The notes beneath the pieces were generated by a model. The model was not told where the DNA came from. It saw only the letters and a list, made by a program, of their open reading frames with translations, and did no database searches. From Echinarachnius parma (taxonomy: Eukaryota; Echinodermata; Echinoidea; Clypeasteroida; Echinarachniidae): 64,000 nucleotides of DNA. The stretch lies in assembly GCA_037951105.1 (NCBI GenBank), contig JBAMJV010009675.1:23501-87500 (forward strand), read 5' to 3'. Every line of letters starts with the position of its first letter. The stretch's first letter is position 1. The translations under genes and the position numbers were made by a program. Positions 10,401 to 19,443 of this stretch are shown here, piece after piece.

Positions 10401-13400
10401 CGCCAGAAACGTACCAAACATGGCATAATCGGATAGATCACATCATGATAATCATTTATTAGACCCTTGAGCAGTGAAAACGATGTAAAAAAAAAAGAGC
10501 CCCTGTGAGCCCCAAAATAGCCCTCATGAATAATTTCACGAGGGCATTTTTCTCCCAGACCCCCACAGTGGGTACAGATTTCTGAATTTCAATTGTTGGC
10601 AGGTATGCTGAAGTGCCACAACTGGCTGTTGCATAAAATAAGTTGCTTTTGATGGCAAAGTTGCCAATCAAATGCTAGCTCATATATCAAACACAATGTT
10701 GCGCTTGTATTAATCAAACACAACTTTTATGAAATGGATTTTGCACACACCATAGATAGCCATTATTCATGAAACCCTGCTAGCTTTGGATTGTTAGGCC
10801 AATAAGGAATGCAACAGGTCAACATCTTAGGATTTAGCTACCAGCTAGAATTAGCTGGGTTAGCTTATGATACCTACTAGTTAACCAGCAATTGGCATCT
10901 TAAAGACCACTAGCTGCATACTTAGCCCAATCGTCCAAAATAGTGAAGAAACCCCCTTTATCTCACACATACTCTTATATTATTCCCTAAGGAAAAGTTG
11001 AATAAACAGTCATTTTATTCAAGAAATCACTGTTTTTCACTAAAATCGGTGATAAGTTTGAATTATCATTTTTTGATTAGGAGTCTGGTGGGAGGTTCTC
11101 TTTCTCTGAGCATCCCGTCAGCAGTCTGTTTCCAGAGTTCCAGGATCTACCTTGCGTGTGAGTAACGATTTTTAAAGGGATAGTTCAGTTTTGGTTTAGA
11201 GCACGCTTCACGAAATAATTCACTAGTGTGGTAATGAAAAACTAAGTGTAAGACTTGGAAGAGCACGTGATTTTAAAGATAGAACAAACTTTATTTGATC
11301 AAAATCAGTTGAGAAACATCTGAAATATCAATAAATATATCCGATTGGAATAAATGTGGAGCCCACACTTTTTAGATGATTGTAATATGAAAAAAGCAGT
11401 AGTACTCTTTAAGCTGAAAGTTAAGAATCTAAACAATATCAGGCATTATTACAAAATATTAACCTGTTCCCTTTGAGATTCTGAAATCCCCATACGGACT
11501 TTGTACACAGCCTAACCGTAGTCAAGGGGGTCAGGCATTTTTCTCGAATCAAATGAGCAACAAAAATGTCTGATTTCTGCCTTCTTTTCTGATGCGCTGT
11601 GTTAGGAAATGCAAATTGTCCCTTTTAACTTATTCTTTATCCAATGTTACTTCATCTTTTTTTTGTTTACAGTGCACTATGGCTTGAATTTAGAAATCTG
11701 AGTGACAGTAGGCGTCTGAGTGCTGTTGGCTGCAGAAGTGGATACATCAGACTCAGCCTGGTCAATACCAAGAACAATAGTAAGTAGGAAATCATTATTG
11801 TAACTTCAGTTCTAAATACTAGTTCAAGAAGTTTGATGATAATAATAAGTTACATTGAATACATAATGTATATAGTGCATAATATGATAAATTCATCTCT
11901 AAGCTCATCAAGACTCAACTTAAAGGGGACCACCAGGCAAAGAACAACACATTATTATATGTTTTGGTACCGTTTTGTGATATCAAATAGATACCCAACA
12001 TTTTGCAAAGGGTTGTGTAATTCATAAACAAAGCAATTAATTTCCACCACTTACGGAACCACTACTATTTCCTGGTTCCATACGGGCCAAACATTTGTGA
12101 GTGCGCCAATGCTATTCACGCGTACGTTTGTAGACAATAGCATCCCGGGCGATTCGTTCGCTCTGCACACATTAGTCTTCGCAATTCAGACCGCATGAAC
12201 GCATGCTTTATAATGGTGATGCGTTTTCCAATTATATATTTTTTCTGGAAACATATTTTTGTGAACTTGTTGATGGAATGGAATACTAAAGATGTTACCT
12301 TTCTTTAATAAGAATATTATTTTTGGGTGGTGGTACCCTTTAAGCAGTGACCAGGTACGAATGGCCACTAGAAATTCTGTTGGGCCACCTGAAATATTAA
12401 AATGTAGGTGGCCCAACTTGGGTGGTGGTACCCTTTAAGCAGTGACCAGGTACGAATGGCCACTAGAAATTCTGTTGGGCCACCTGAAATATTAAAATGT
12501 AGGTGGCCCAACTTTGGGGTGTTGCATAAAGAGTTGCGATTAATCGTAAGTCAGAAAATGAACATAAATGCTCAAATCTGATTGGCTCAAATGTGCATGT
12601 TTTCTGATTTGCGATCAATCGTCATTGTCATTTTGCCACTAGAAACTCTTCTATTGGCAACCAACTAATTATGATCTACAACACACAGTTCTGTGGTTGG
12701 TAGTTTATCTGAGTGTTTAATTTGTCCACCTGAAAAAAAAAAGCTTAAGTGAAATCCCTGATTACCCTTTTTTTTTCTTCTAAATTTCTAGAAATTGTTG
12801 AGCAGTGGGAGACCTGCCACGATAGCGCCATCACTTGTCTGCGCATCTTCACGTCAGCCACCCACATAGCGCCACCAACCTCCGTGCTCGACCGCATGAA
12901 ACAAGGCGACGAAGATACGGACAAAAAACGAAGATGACAGCGAGGGCTTTGATGGCGTTGCAGACTGTGATTATAGCCTCCTCGTCACAAGTGCCTTGGA
13001 GGTGGCCGTTGTTTACAGGTTTGAATAAATTAAATTTGTTTTTGCATTATGAGTGAAATCACTTTGCTTCAATCTATTACCAGTACAATTGACTGTGCCC
13101 TCTACTCCTGTGTGGCTGATCTGAACTGATGTAGACATAATATGAATCAACTAAATAAAATCAATTTGTTAAATTGTCATTTGTTTTTTCCCCATTCTTG
13201 TTTCTATCTATAGGCACATTTTGAAGGAAGGATTCAAGCGGCAGCTGGCATTGCCCCAGAGTGACATGTTTGACTGTGCCCTCTGCTCTTGTGTGGCTGA
13301 CCTGAATTGGGACGGACACAATGAGCTCCTTATTGGCACCTACGGACAGGTGGGTCTAAATATTAAATTATGTCATCTCATCTTGAACAAAATCAATCTT

Positions 13401-15301
13401 TTTATGCCTCCGCAAACGAAGTGGCCGGAGGCATTATGTTTTCGGGTTGTCCGTCCGTCCGTCCCGTTTTCGTCGTCGCGATATCTCAAGAACCTGTTGA
13501 CGGATCAATTTCAAACTTAGTATGAGTGTACATATTGGGGTGACAATGATCTGATAAGATTTTGGGGGTCATGAGGTCAAAGGTCAAGGTCACAGGGTGC
13601 AATATATATGCAAATATAGCTTGTTATGGCAAAATCTCAAGAACCGTATGTCAAATTTAAATCAAAATTGGTATGTGAATGTATCTTAGGGAGCCAATGA
13701 AGCCATACAATTTTGGGGTCATGAGGTCAAGGTCACAGGACTCAATAAATACATGCAAAAATAGCTTGTAATGGTAAAATCTTAAGAACTGAATGTCAGA
13801 TTTCAATCAAACTTGGTACCTGAATGTATCTTAGGGGACTGATGTAGCCATACAATTTTGGGGTCATGAGGTCAAAGTTCAAGGTCATGGAATTCATAGA
13901 TGCGAAATAGCTTGTAGTTGTAAAAACTCAAGAAATGAATGTCAGATTTTAATCACACTTGGTACCTGAATGTATCTTATGGAGCCAATGTAGCACTACA
14001 ATCTTGGGGTCATGAGGTCAAAGGTCAAGGTCACATGACTCATTATACGTGTATATGCCAAAATAGCTCGTAATTGTGATATCTCAAGATCTGGTTGATG
14101 AATTCCCATCAAAATTGAGTTTACAGTATTGATTCAATGCATGTTAATTTTGGCTTGATTTTAAAATTGCGTGATAGCGGAGGCATAATTAGATCCATCT
14201 ATTTGTATCTGATATGGTAGTCCCATCTTGCATCTTGCAGCTAACACAATGAACTGCTCATTGGCACCTATGGACAGGTCGGTCAAGAACTCAAGATATT
14301 ATACAGTTGAACCTCTTTTTAATGAGCTCTGTAATAACGAAGAACCTGATATTGCGAGGTTATTTCAAAGGTCATGGTTGTAAGTATTTGTATTTTATTA
14401 TTTTTAAGTCCCGATACAATGAGATATCTGATAAAATATTTTTCATCTCAGAACTGTCAACTGCTTGGAACGGCTCTGTGTTGTTAAACTGGGAGAATTA
14501 TGGAGGTGATGGGTACAAGTCTGCCTTTCCCCATTTTGAAATAATTTTCTGGTAATTTATATCATCTACTTTAACACTAACCATCAGGTTTTGCTGGTAT
14601 ACAAGTTCACCCCGTTCGATGGTAACAATGACGCGAAGGATGCAGAAAGTCCGAAGTGCGCCTCCCCAGATGCAAAAGAAGATGACAGTATGGATGGAAT
14701 CACCTTCACCGTACCTCCGAGCAGCGAAGCCGCGGAACCAGCCGCCAGAGAAGCCAATTTGTCGCCAAGCAGAGATGGGAAAAGTGAGGCCAGTCGAGGA
14801 CTCGGTCGCTACGAGTTACTCTGGTCGCGCAACTTTGCGACTCCGATACTGGCCCTGAACCACTTCGATCTGACCGGAGACGGACTGCGGGAGATCATCG
14901 TGCTTTCTACCAGGGGACTGCACATTCTGCAGGTAGCTTTTGCTTCCTTGTGGCCCAAATCTTTCAAAAATTTCTACAAAATTGTTATAATTAATTATTT
15001 AAAACTTTGTGTAGTTTTTTTAATGATGGATTGAATGAAGTTGAATTGAATAATGCAGGTATTGTGAAGATTCATACTCTATTCGATAACAAATATATAC
15101 TTTAGGATACCACAAACAAAACTGTTATTTGCCTTTCCCTGATGGAGGTTGAACACTGACTGAAGGATACAGAATTTGACTTTTTAGAACAAATGGATAT
15201 TTGCTACAGTAGGGTATACATAATTCAGGTTAAAGCACAGTGTAAAATGTAGTTTGACATCGGGCCGACATACATATGCTATACTCTATACACTAACATA
15301 A

Positions 15302-15336
<35 letters not shown>

Positions 15337-15596
15337 TACCCTGACCCTAGGATGGTGGCTATAGGTCAGATTAACAGAAATGTTGGCTATATTTATGCGC
15401 GAGTTGAGTAAATTACAGAATATGGATGTCGGCCTGGTGTAAAATTTGTGTAAAATGCTCCTGATTTGTTCACACCAGTTTTGCTTTATCTTAACCATGG
15501 TGTCTTTATCTTTTCTTCACCCAGCACAATCTAGACAATGCAACCCAGAGGTGTCTGGAAGGCCTGAGACATCTGGTTGCAGGGGAGCCAACTTGA
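7411..15596 (+). CDS. KPTN: Kaptin (KICSTOR subunit), eleven exons, frameshift in exon 8
   Basis: Kaptin is a subunit of KICSTOR (with ITFG2, KICS2 and SZT2), which tethers GATOR1 to lysosomes for amino-acid control of mTORC1. It was first described as an actin-associated protein. Exons: 7411-7627, 8114-8199, 8800-8887, 9229-9283, 9664-9739, 11081-11157, 11673-11779, 12792-13018, 13214-13349, 14588-14932 and 15525-15596, all GT/AG with matching phases. They give about 494 residues once the exon 8 slip is allowed for; human kaptin has 436. Landmarks: SQSNVYGL-like CQSNVYGLTCL in exon 1, LDFTPFYLCH in exon 4, LLTGSDKQVHLYRE in exon 5, LSAVGCRSGYIRL in exon 7, and FG-GAP-like loops ADLNWDGHNELLIGTYGQ (exon 9) and FDLTGDGLREIIV (exon 10). 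Exon 10 also carries an acidic/Ser-rich insert absent from the human protein. The predicted fold is a beta-propeller. ATG 7411 is the only in-frame start before the conserved block. Confidence 0.95.
7967..8036. repeat. ~39-bp tandem duplication in KPTN intron 1
   Basis: The words TGTTACCATAATGTCTGC and CATCCTGGTTATCAA occur twice, about 39 bp apart. It is intronic, and I infer no function. Confidence 0.85.
8888..9010. repeat. Small inverted-repeat element, KPTN intron 3
   Basis: The segment is bounded by TTAACCCGTT and AACGGGTTAA, with TTAA at both outer ends. Related wording occurs near 11463-11560 (CCTGTTCCCTTTGAGATT, CCCCATACGGACTTTGTACA). It is probably a short TTAA-targeting MITE. Confidence 0.5.
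9349..9372. repeat. (ATCT)n microsatellite
   Basis: About six ATCT units in KPTN intron 4. Confidence 0.9.
10245..10609. mobile_element. MITE with AGCATACCTGCCAAC termini
   Basis: Perfect 15-bp terminal inverted repeats (AGCATACCTGCCAAC at 10245-10259 and its complement at 10595-10609) enclose 365 bp with no coding capacity. An internal palindrome of AATCGGAATATTCCGATTT type is present. It lies in KPTN intron 5. Confidence 0.85.
10755..10945. mobile_element. Member of CTAGC/TTAGC-rich MITE family
   Basis: It begins ATTCATGAAACCCTGCTAGC and continues with GTTAGC/ACTAGT-type words. Related, better-preserved copies are at 41850-42095 and 48635-48895, bounded by ATTCATAAAACCCC-type ends, with a fragment near 49500-49556. 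Confidence 0.55.
11920..12343 (+). mobile_element. TTAA-flanked MITE, copy A (KPTN intron 7)
   Basis: It begins TTAAAGGGGACCACCAGGC and ends GGTGGTACCCTTTAA, so both ends carry TTAA and imperfect inverted GGG(G/T)ACCACC termini. About 424 bp, non-coding. The same element occurs at 27266-27694 (reverse) and 40279-40692 (forward). TTAA targets suggest piggyBac-type mobilisation; this is inference from the target site only. Confidence 0.85.
12323..12512. repeat. 95-bp tandem duplication including the MITE end
   Basis: Two essentially identical 95-bp units (12323-12417 and 12418-12512). Each starts with the right end of the TTAA MITE and continues through a stem formed by TTGGGCCACCT and AGGTGGCCCAA. 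The second unit gives the locus an extra MITE terminus. Near-identity suggests a recent event. Confidence 0.9.
12792..13018 (+). CDS. KPTN: KPTN exon 8 with +1 frameshift in an A6 run
   Basis: The exon opens in frame (KIVEQWETCHDSAITCLRIF) and reaches an acidic linker. At 12923-12928 there are six A residues; five would keep the frame. As read, translation ends at TGA 12935-12937. One A fewer restores an uninterrupted frame through SEGFDGVADC and SLLVTSALEVAVVYR to the donor at 13019. The exon is 227 nt, whereas the flanking phases (2 nt in, 2 nt out) require 226. All later exons remain open and conserved. A homopolymer sequencing error or a polymorphic allele is therefore likelier than gene death. 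Confidence 0.88.
13087..13145 (+). pseudogene. Decayed partial copy of KPTN exon 9 (upstream)
   Basis: GACTGTGCCCTCTACTCCTG and the following TGTGGCTGATCTGAACTGATG match the middle of the real exon (13214-13349), but AATTGG has become AACTGA, giving a stop. It lies between exons 8 and 9, about 180 bp before its counterpart in exon 9. Confidence 0.8.
13402..14188. mobile_element. DNA transposon remnant with internal ~147-bp tandem repeats
   Basis: Perfect 12-bp inverted termini (TTATGCCTCCGC at 13402-13413, complement at 14177-14188) flank about four tandem units. Each unit starts near a GGTCATGAGGTCAA word (13567, 13718, 13862, 14009). There is no open frame of size, so it is non-autonomous. 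The repeats carry nuclear-receptor half-sites AGGTCA in direct-repeat arrangement. It sits in KPTN intron 9, between exon 9 and its downstream partial copy. Confidence 0.85.
14243..14290 (+). pseudogene. Decayed partial copy of KPTN exon 9 (downstream end with donor)
   Basis: ACACAATGAACTGCTCATTG, then GCACCTATGGACAGGTCGGTC, repeats the 3' end of exon 9 and its donor (real: GGACAG/GTGGGT). A CTTGCAG precedes it. Without the transposon at 13402-14188 it would lie about 100 bp from the true exon. Confidence 0.8.
14304..14370. mobile_element. Pogo/Tigger-like terminal fragment
   Basis: TACAGTTGAACCTCTTTTTAA followed by AATAACGAAG resembles the terminal inverted repeat of pogo-type Tc1/mariner elements (CAGT-GAACCTC-TATAACGAA). 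No partner terminus was identified before exon 10. Confidence 0.5.
15295..15350. repeat. Interstitial telomere-like (CCCTAA)n tract
   Basis: About seven consecutive CCCTAA-type units, some with one-base variants, lie in KPTN intron 10. CCCTAA is the complement of the TTAGGG telomere repeat used by most animals, including deuterostomes. Confidence 0.9.
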
Positions 15597-17132
15597 AGAA
15601 CCACTTGAAAGCGATACTAGACTCAAAGAGAATATAATTGGACTCAAATTTAGATGTTTGGCTCTAATTAACTGGTTGGCAGACTTGTCCAGAAAGAGGA
15701 GAATTAAACCAAAACCAGATACGCTTGTACGAGGTATTGTCTCAAGACTATTGCTTGATATCACAACTCAGTTAGGCAGTCATTGATCATGTTCAGCATA
15801 GAGAAGAATCCCAGATGTTCTGGGACGCCCGAGACGTCTGGTGGGAGAGGAACCAACGTGAAGAACCACTTGAAGCAAGACAAGACCCAAGCAATTTGGA
15901 CTAAAATTGTAGGTGTCTGGCTCTGGTTAACAGAATGGACTGGTCCAGAAAGAGGAGAATTAAACCCAAATCAAATATGCTTGAGCGGGGTATTGTCTCG
16001 AGACTAGTACTTGATATTATCAGAACTCAATTGGGCAGTCATTGATCATGATCAGCATAGAGGAGAAGTATCCCAGAGGTGTCTGGAAGACCTGAGATGT
16101 CTTGTGGGAGAGGAACCAATGTGAAGAACCATTTGAAGCGAGACTAGACTCAAACAGTCTTGGACTCAATTTACGTGTTTGGCTCTAGTTAACAGAATGG
16201 ACTGGTCCAGAAAGAGGAGAATCAAACCATAACCAAATACGCTTGAATGAAGTATTTTCTCGAGAATAGAACTCAATATCAGAACTCAGTTAGGCAGTTG
16301 CTGAACATGTTCAGCATCGAGAATTATCCCAGAGGTATCTGGGAGGTCTGAGACATCTGGTGGGAGAGGAGGCAACGTGAAGAACCACTTGAAGCGAGAA
16401 TAGACGCAAACAGTCTTGGACTCGAATTTAGATGTTTGGCTCAAGTTAACTGGTTGGACTGGTCCAGAAAGAGGAGAATTAAACATAAACTAAAATACCT
16501 TTGAATGAGGGATTTGACTAAAGAATAGTACTTGATATCAGGACTCACTTTATAGGCAGACGTTGATCTTGTTCAGCATTGTGAAGTATCCCAGAGGTGT
16601 CTGGAAGACCTGAGACGTTATGTTGGAGAGGAGCCAATGGGGAGAACCACTTGAAGCAAACCAGACCTGACTAGTCTTGGACTCAAAATGAGGTGTTTGG
16701 CTCAAGTTAACTGGTTGGACTGGTCCAGAAATTTAAACAAATTAAACCAAAATCAAATATGCTTGAGCGGGGTATTGTCTCAAGAATATTATTTGATATT
16801 ATCAGAACTCAGTTAGGCAGTTGTTGATCATATTAAGCATACAGAAGTATCCCAGAGGTGTCTGGAATACCTGAGATGTATTGTGGGAGAGGAGCCAAAG
16901 TGAAGAACCATTTGAAGCAAGACTAAACTCAAACAGTCTTGGACTCAAATTTAGGTGTTTGGCTAAAGTAAACTGGTTGGACTGGCCCAGAAAGAGAAGA
17001 ATTAAACCAAAATCAGCAGGGTATTGTTTCAAGAATATAAATTGATATTATGATTATCAGAACTCAGTTAGGCAGTCGTTGGTCATGTTCAGCATTGAGA
17101 AGTATCCCAGAGGTGTCTGGAAGACCTGGGCC

Positions 17133-18250
17133 GGGGGTGTTTCACAAAGATTCTCGAACTTAACACTAAGTTGGACTTAACAATTACCGTATTTACCGGC
17201 GTAATCGCCGCATACTTTTTCCTCGAAAAAACCAAGCAAAGTTGGGGTGCGGCGCATACGCGGCGATAGTCAAATTTTCACTCTTGACTGACCTCAAAAC
17301 AACACATTTCAGCAGTTGTGGGACTATTGGTTGTATTGCACTGTATTGTATTGGGTGATAAAATATTATTTAGCCCAATTGTGTACGTTTACCCTGGCCT
17401 AGAATGGTTTCTCACCTTTTTTGCCGATATTTGCTAAATCCGATACGTTTTTAACTTCAAAGTTACGAAACAAATGCACTGCCAGCGCCGCGCTTGCCTG
17501 CCATCGATCTAGCTACGTGCATTATGGATGCAGCGCATGACCGCATGATAAAGATAATGTATACTAAATGGTTTTGGCAAAGACAGCAGAGCGCCGCGTA
17601 CGCGTGCTAAGGCGTGCTCGCGAGCTATGCGATTGACTCGATATACAAACGTTTACATACATAAATATTTGTACATGTACATGCGTAAGCCAGCTGCGCT
17701 GACAATCTCGAAAGTGCTGGCAATCTCGTAATACATGTAGCGCTAGAGTTCTCGTTCCTATTCAGGAAAACTATATTTTTGCTCGAAACTAAGGTAATTC
17801 TGAATATTTTGTAACTATGTTTTCGTAGATATTGTGAAAGAAATATATCAAGATGAGGAGAAAAATTTGGAAAACCATTAAATTCCCGCTTTTTTTGTCG
17901 CCAGTTTTCCTAGCGCACTTTTTTTTTTCAATTTCAATGCTCAAAGTCCGCATGTGGCGTTTACGCGGATGCGGCGATTACGCCGGTAAATACGGTATGG
18001 AAAACCATTTGTAGCATCGAAATAAAACATATTCAAAGGCAAAAAATGTAAGTATTTAAAAGGTTGAACAAAAAATTATATCAATTATTTCATGGCCCCT
18101 TGATAATAACAAAATTAACTGATTTTTATCAAACTTTATGCCTTTTCAAAAAACTGTTTTGACAAGTTACAAAGAAACTAACAGCTTTCCATAGTAGTTA
18201 GGTCCAACTTAGAATTCAGTTCAACTTTGAATGCTTGTGAAACACCCCCT
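17133..18250. mobile_element. MITE with GGGGGTGTTTCACAAAG termini, carrying a nested element
   Basis: The left end is GGGGGTGTTTCACAAAGATTC followed by AACTTAACACTAAGTTGG. The right end is the approximate complement (CCAACTTAGAATTCAGTTCAA, then CTTGTGAAACACCCCC). It interrupts the last KPTN-exon repeat unit between the equivalents of GAAGACCTG and AGACGTC. A partial relative is at 46455-46620. A second element (17185-17997) is inserted near its left end. Confidence 0.8.
17185..17997. mobile_element. TA-flanked element with 29-bp perfect termini, nested
   Basis: The termini TACCGTATTTACCGGCGTAA (continuing TCGCCGCAT) are perfectly matched in reverse complement ending at 17997. TA at each edge suggests Tc1/mariner-type targeting. 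The interior of about 755 bp is CpG-richer than its surroundings (for example GAGCGCCGCGTACGCGTGC near 17588) and has no long open frame. Confidence 0.85.
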
Positions 18251-18420
18251 TAGACGTCTTGTGGGAGAGGAGCCAACGTGAAGAACCACTTGAAGCAAGA
18301 CTACTTGCAAGCAATTTGGGGCTCAAATTTAGGTGTTGGACTCAAAAGTACAGTCTCAAAAATATTCTGTGATATCAGAGCTCAATCGAGATTGTCTGCG
18401 TTGGGCAGAACAGGAGGGCA

Positions 18421-19443
18421 TAACTGCAGGCAGACTGGATGAGCTTGTTCCAGTGATATATCAAGTATGTTATTACATTTAGAGATTCTTTTAGGTCAAT
18501 ATATTCCTGCCTTAGTTTGTATAAGTAATAACTATAATAAGAGAAAATGACAAGTTTCCACTTATATAAAATCCTTCCGTGGCTTGCTAAGCCCCGCCCC
18601 TTACAATTTGCGATTGCAGGGGCATAGCTAAACGGCATCATTGCAGGCATAAGTTGCAATTATCTTTACAGGCAAATGCAGAATTCTGCTTGCAATGGCA
18701 TCACACGCCTACTTTTTGTTATGCAGACTGCTGCAGGTAAATTATTTGGGGGCGTTCCCAATCATGTTTTGGGGAGTTAGATTTGTTTTAAATGATTTTT
18801 ATAAAGACAAACTTCTATCATATTGGATTCATTGTGAATATTTACAAGTCAGCCTAAAACTTGAATTGTGCCCCCTTTTGATGTCGGAACCACTTAAACC
18901 AGAAGACCTGACTCAATGCCAACATACATATGTATATATGTGGGGCAGTTTTATACCTGCAACGCAGTAATACATTTTGCCACTTCGAAAGATCACATTG
19001 TTTGGAATTGATCTTGCACAAATATGCGGCAGTTGGAGACAAACTGCGCTCAAATTGTTATCATTCGATTGGGTCAAATAAAACATACTTAGTAAAGATC
19101 ATTGCCCCCTAAATAACTGTGTGAAGTCTGTTCGATGTAATAGTGTTTGTAATGTTTACATCCATGGAGGTCCATGGACATATTTTGTCAATCATGAAAT
19201 GCCTGATATAAATTCACAAATATCTAAAGGTTCTTTGTCTAAAATGTGTATTTTAGTATTGATTGTTTATGTAACCAAACAAAACAATTCAATTATGCCC
19301 CAAATACTGTGTGTATTTGTGTGTTGTGTGTGTCTCCACATATGGGTATATACTGTAGATAATGAAACAATAACTAAAATGCTAGCAAACTCAGATAATA
19401 CAAACTGCTGAGGGTTTTTTTAGCACTGTAACACTTTTCAATG
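18421..19443. other. Non-genic stretch after the KPTN array
   Basis: AT-rich sequence with no exon, repeat array or transposon terminus that I can support. Short open frames lack protein-like composition. Confidence 0.5.

Larger units (their letters stand above)
9740..11080 (+). other. KPTN intron 5 (long, repeat-bearing)
   Basis: No exon is recognisable. It contains a hairpin-like repeat around 9808-9880 (CAATGCAT...ATGCATTG; related sequence at 26955-27025), the MITE at 10245-10609, and a member of the CTAGC/TTAGC family at 10755-10945. Confidence 0.6.
15525..18420 (+). repeat. Tandem array of the KPTN terminal exon (~7 units of ~260 bp)
   Basis: The true last exon (15525-15596) and its 3' flank recur in tandem. 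Exon-like starts follow AG at 15797, 16056, 16315, 16577, 16838 and 17093. Each unit repeats CCCAGAGGTGTCTGGAA, the GAGGAGCCAACGTGA-type stop region, AAGAACCACTTGAAG, and GGACTGGTCCAGAAAGAGGA; most also carry ATTAAA (15703, 15959, 16478, 16741, 17001). Units starting at 16056, 16315, 16577 and 16838 keep a frame of 22-26 codons resembling the kaptin C-terminus (for example HREVSQRCLEDLRCLVGEEP) and then stop. The 15797 unit is frameshifted and the 17093 unit has TGA as its second codon. The last unit is split by a transposon at 17133-18250 and resumes at 18251 with GACGTCTTGTGGGAGAGGAG. Confidence 0.9.
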
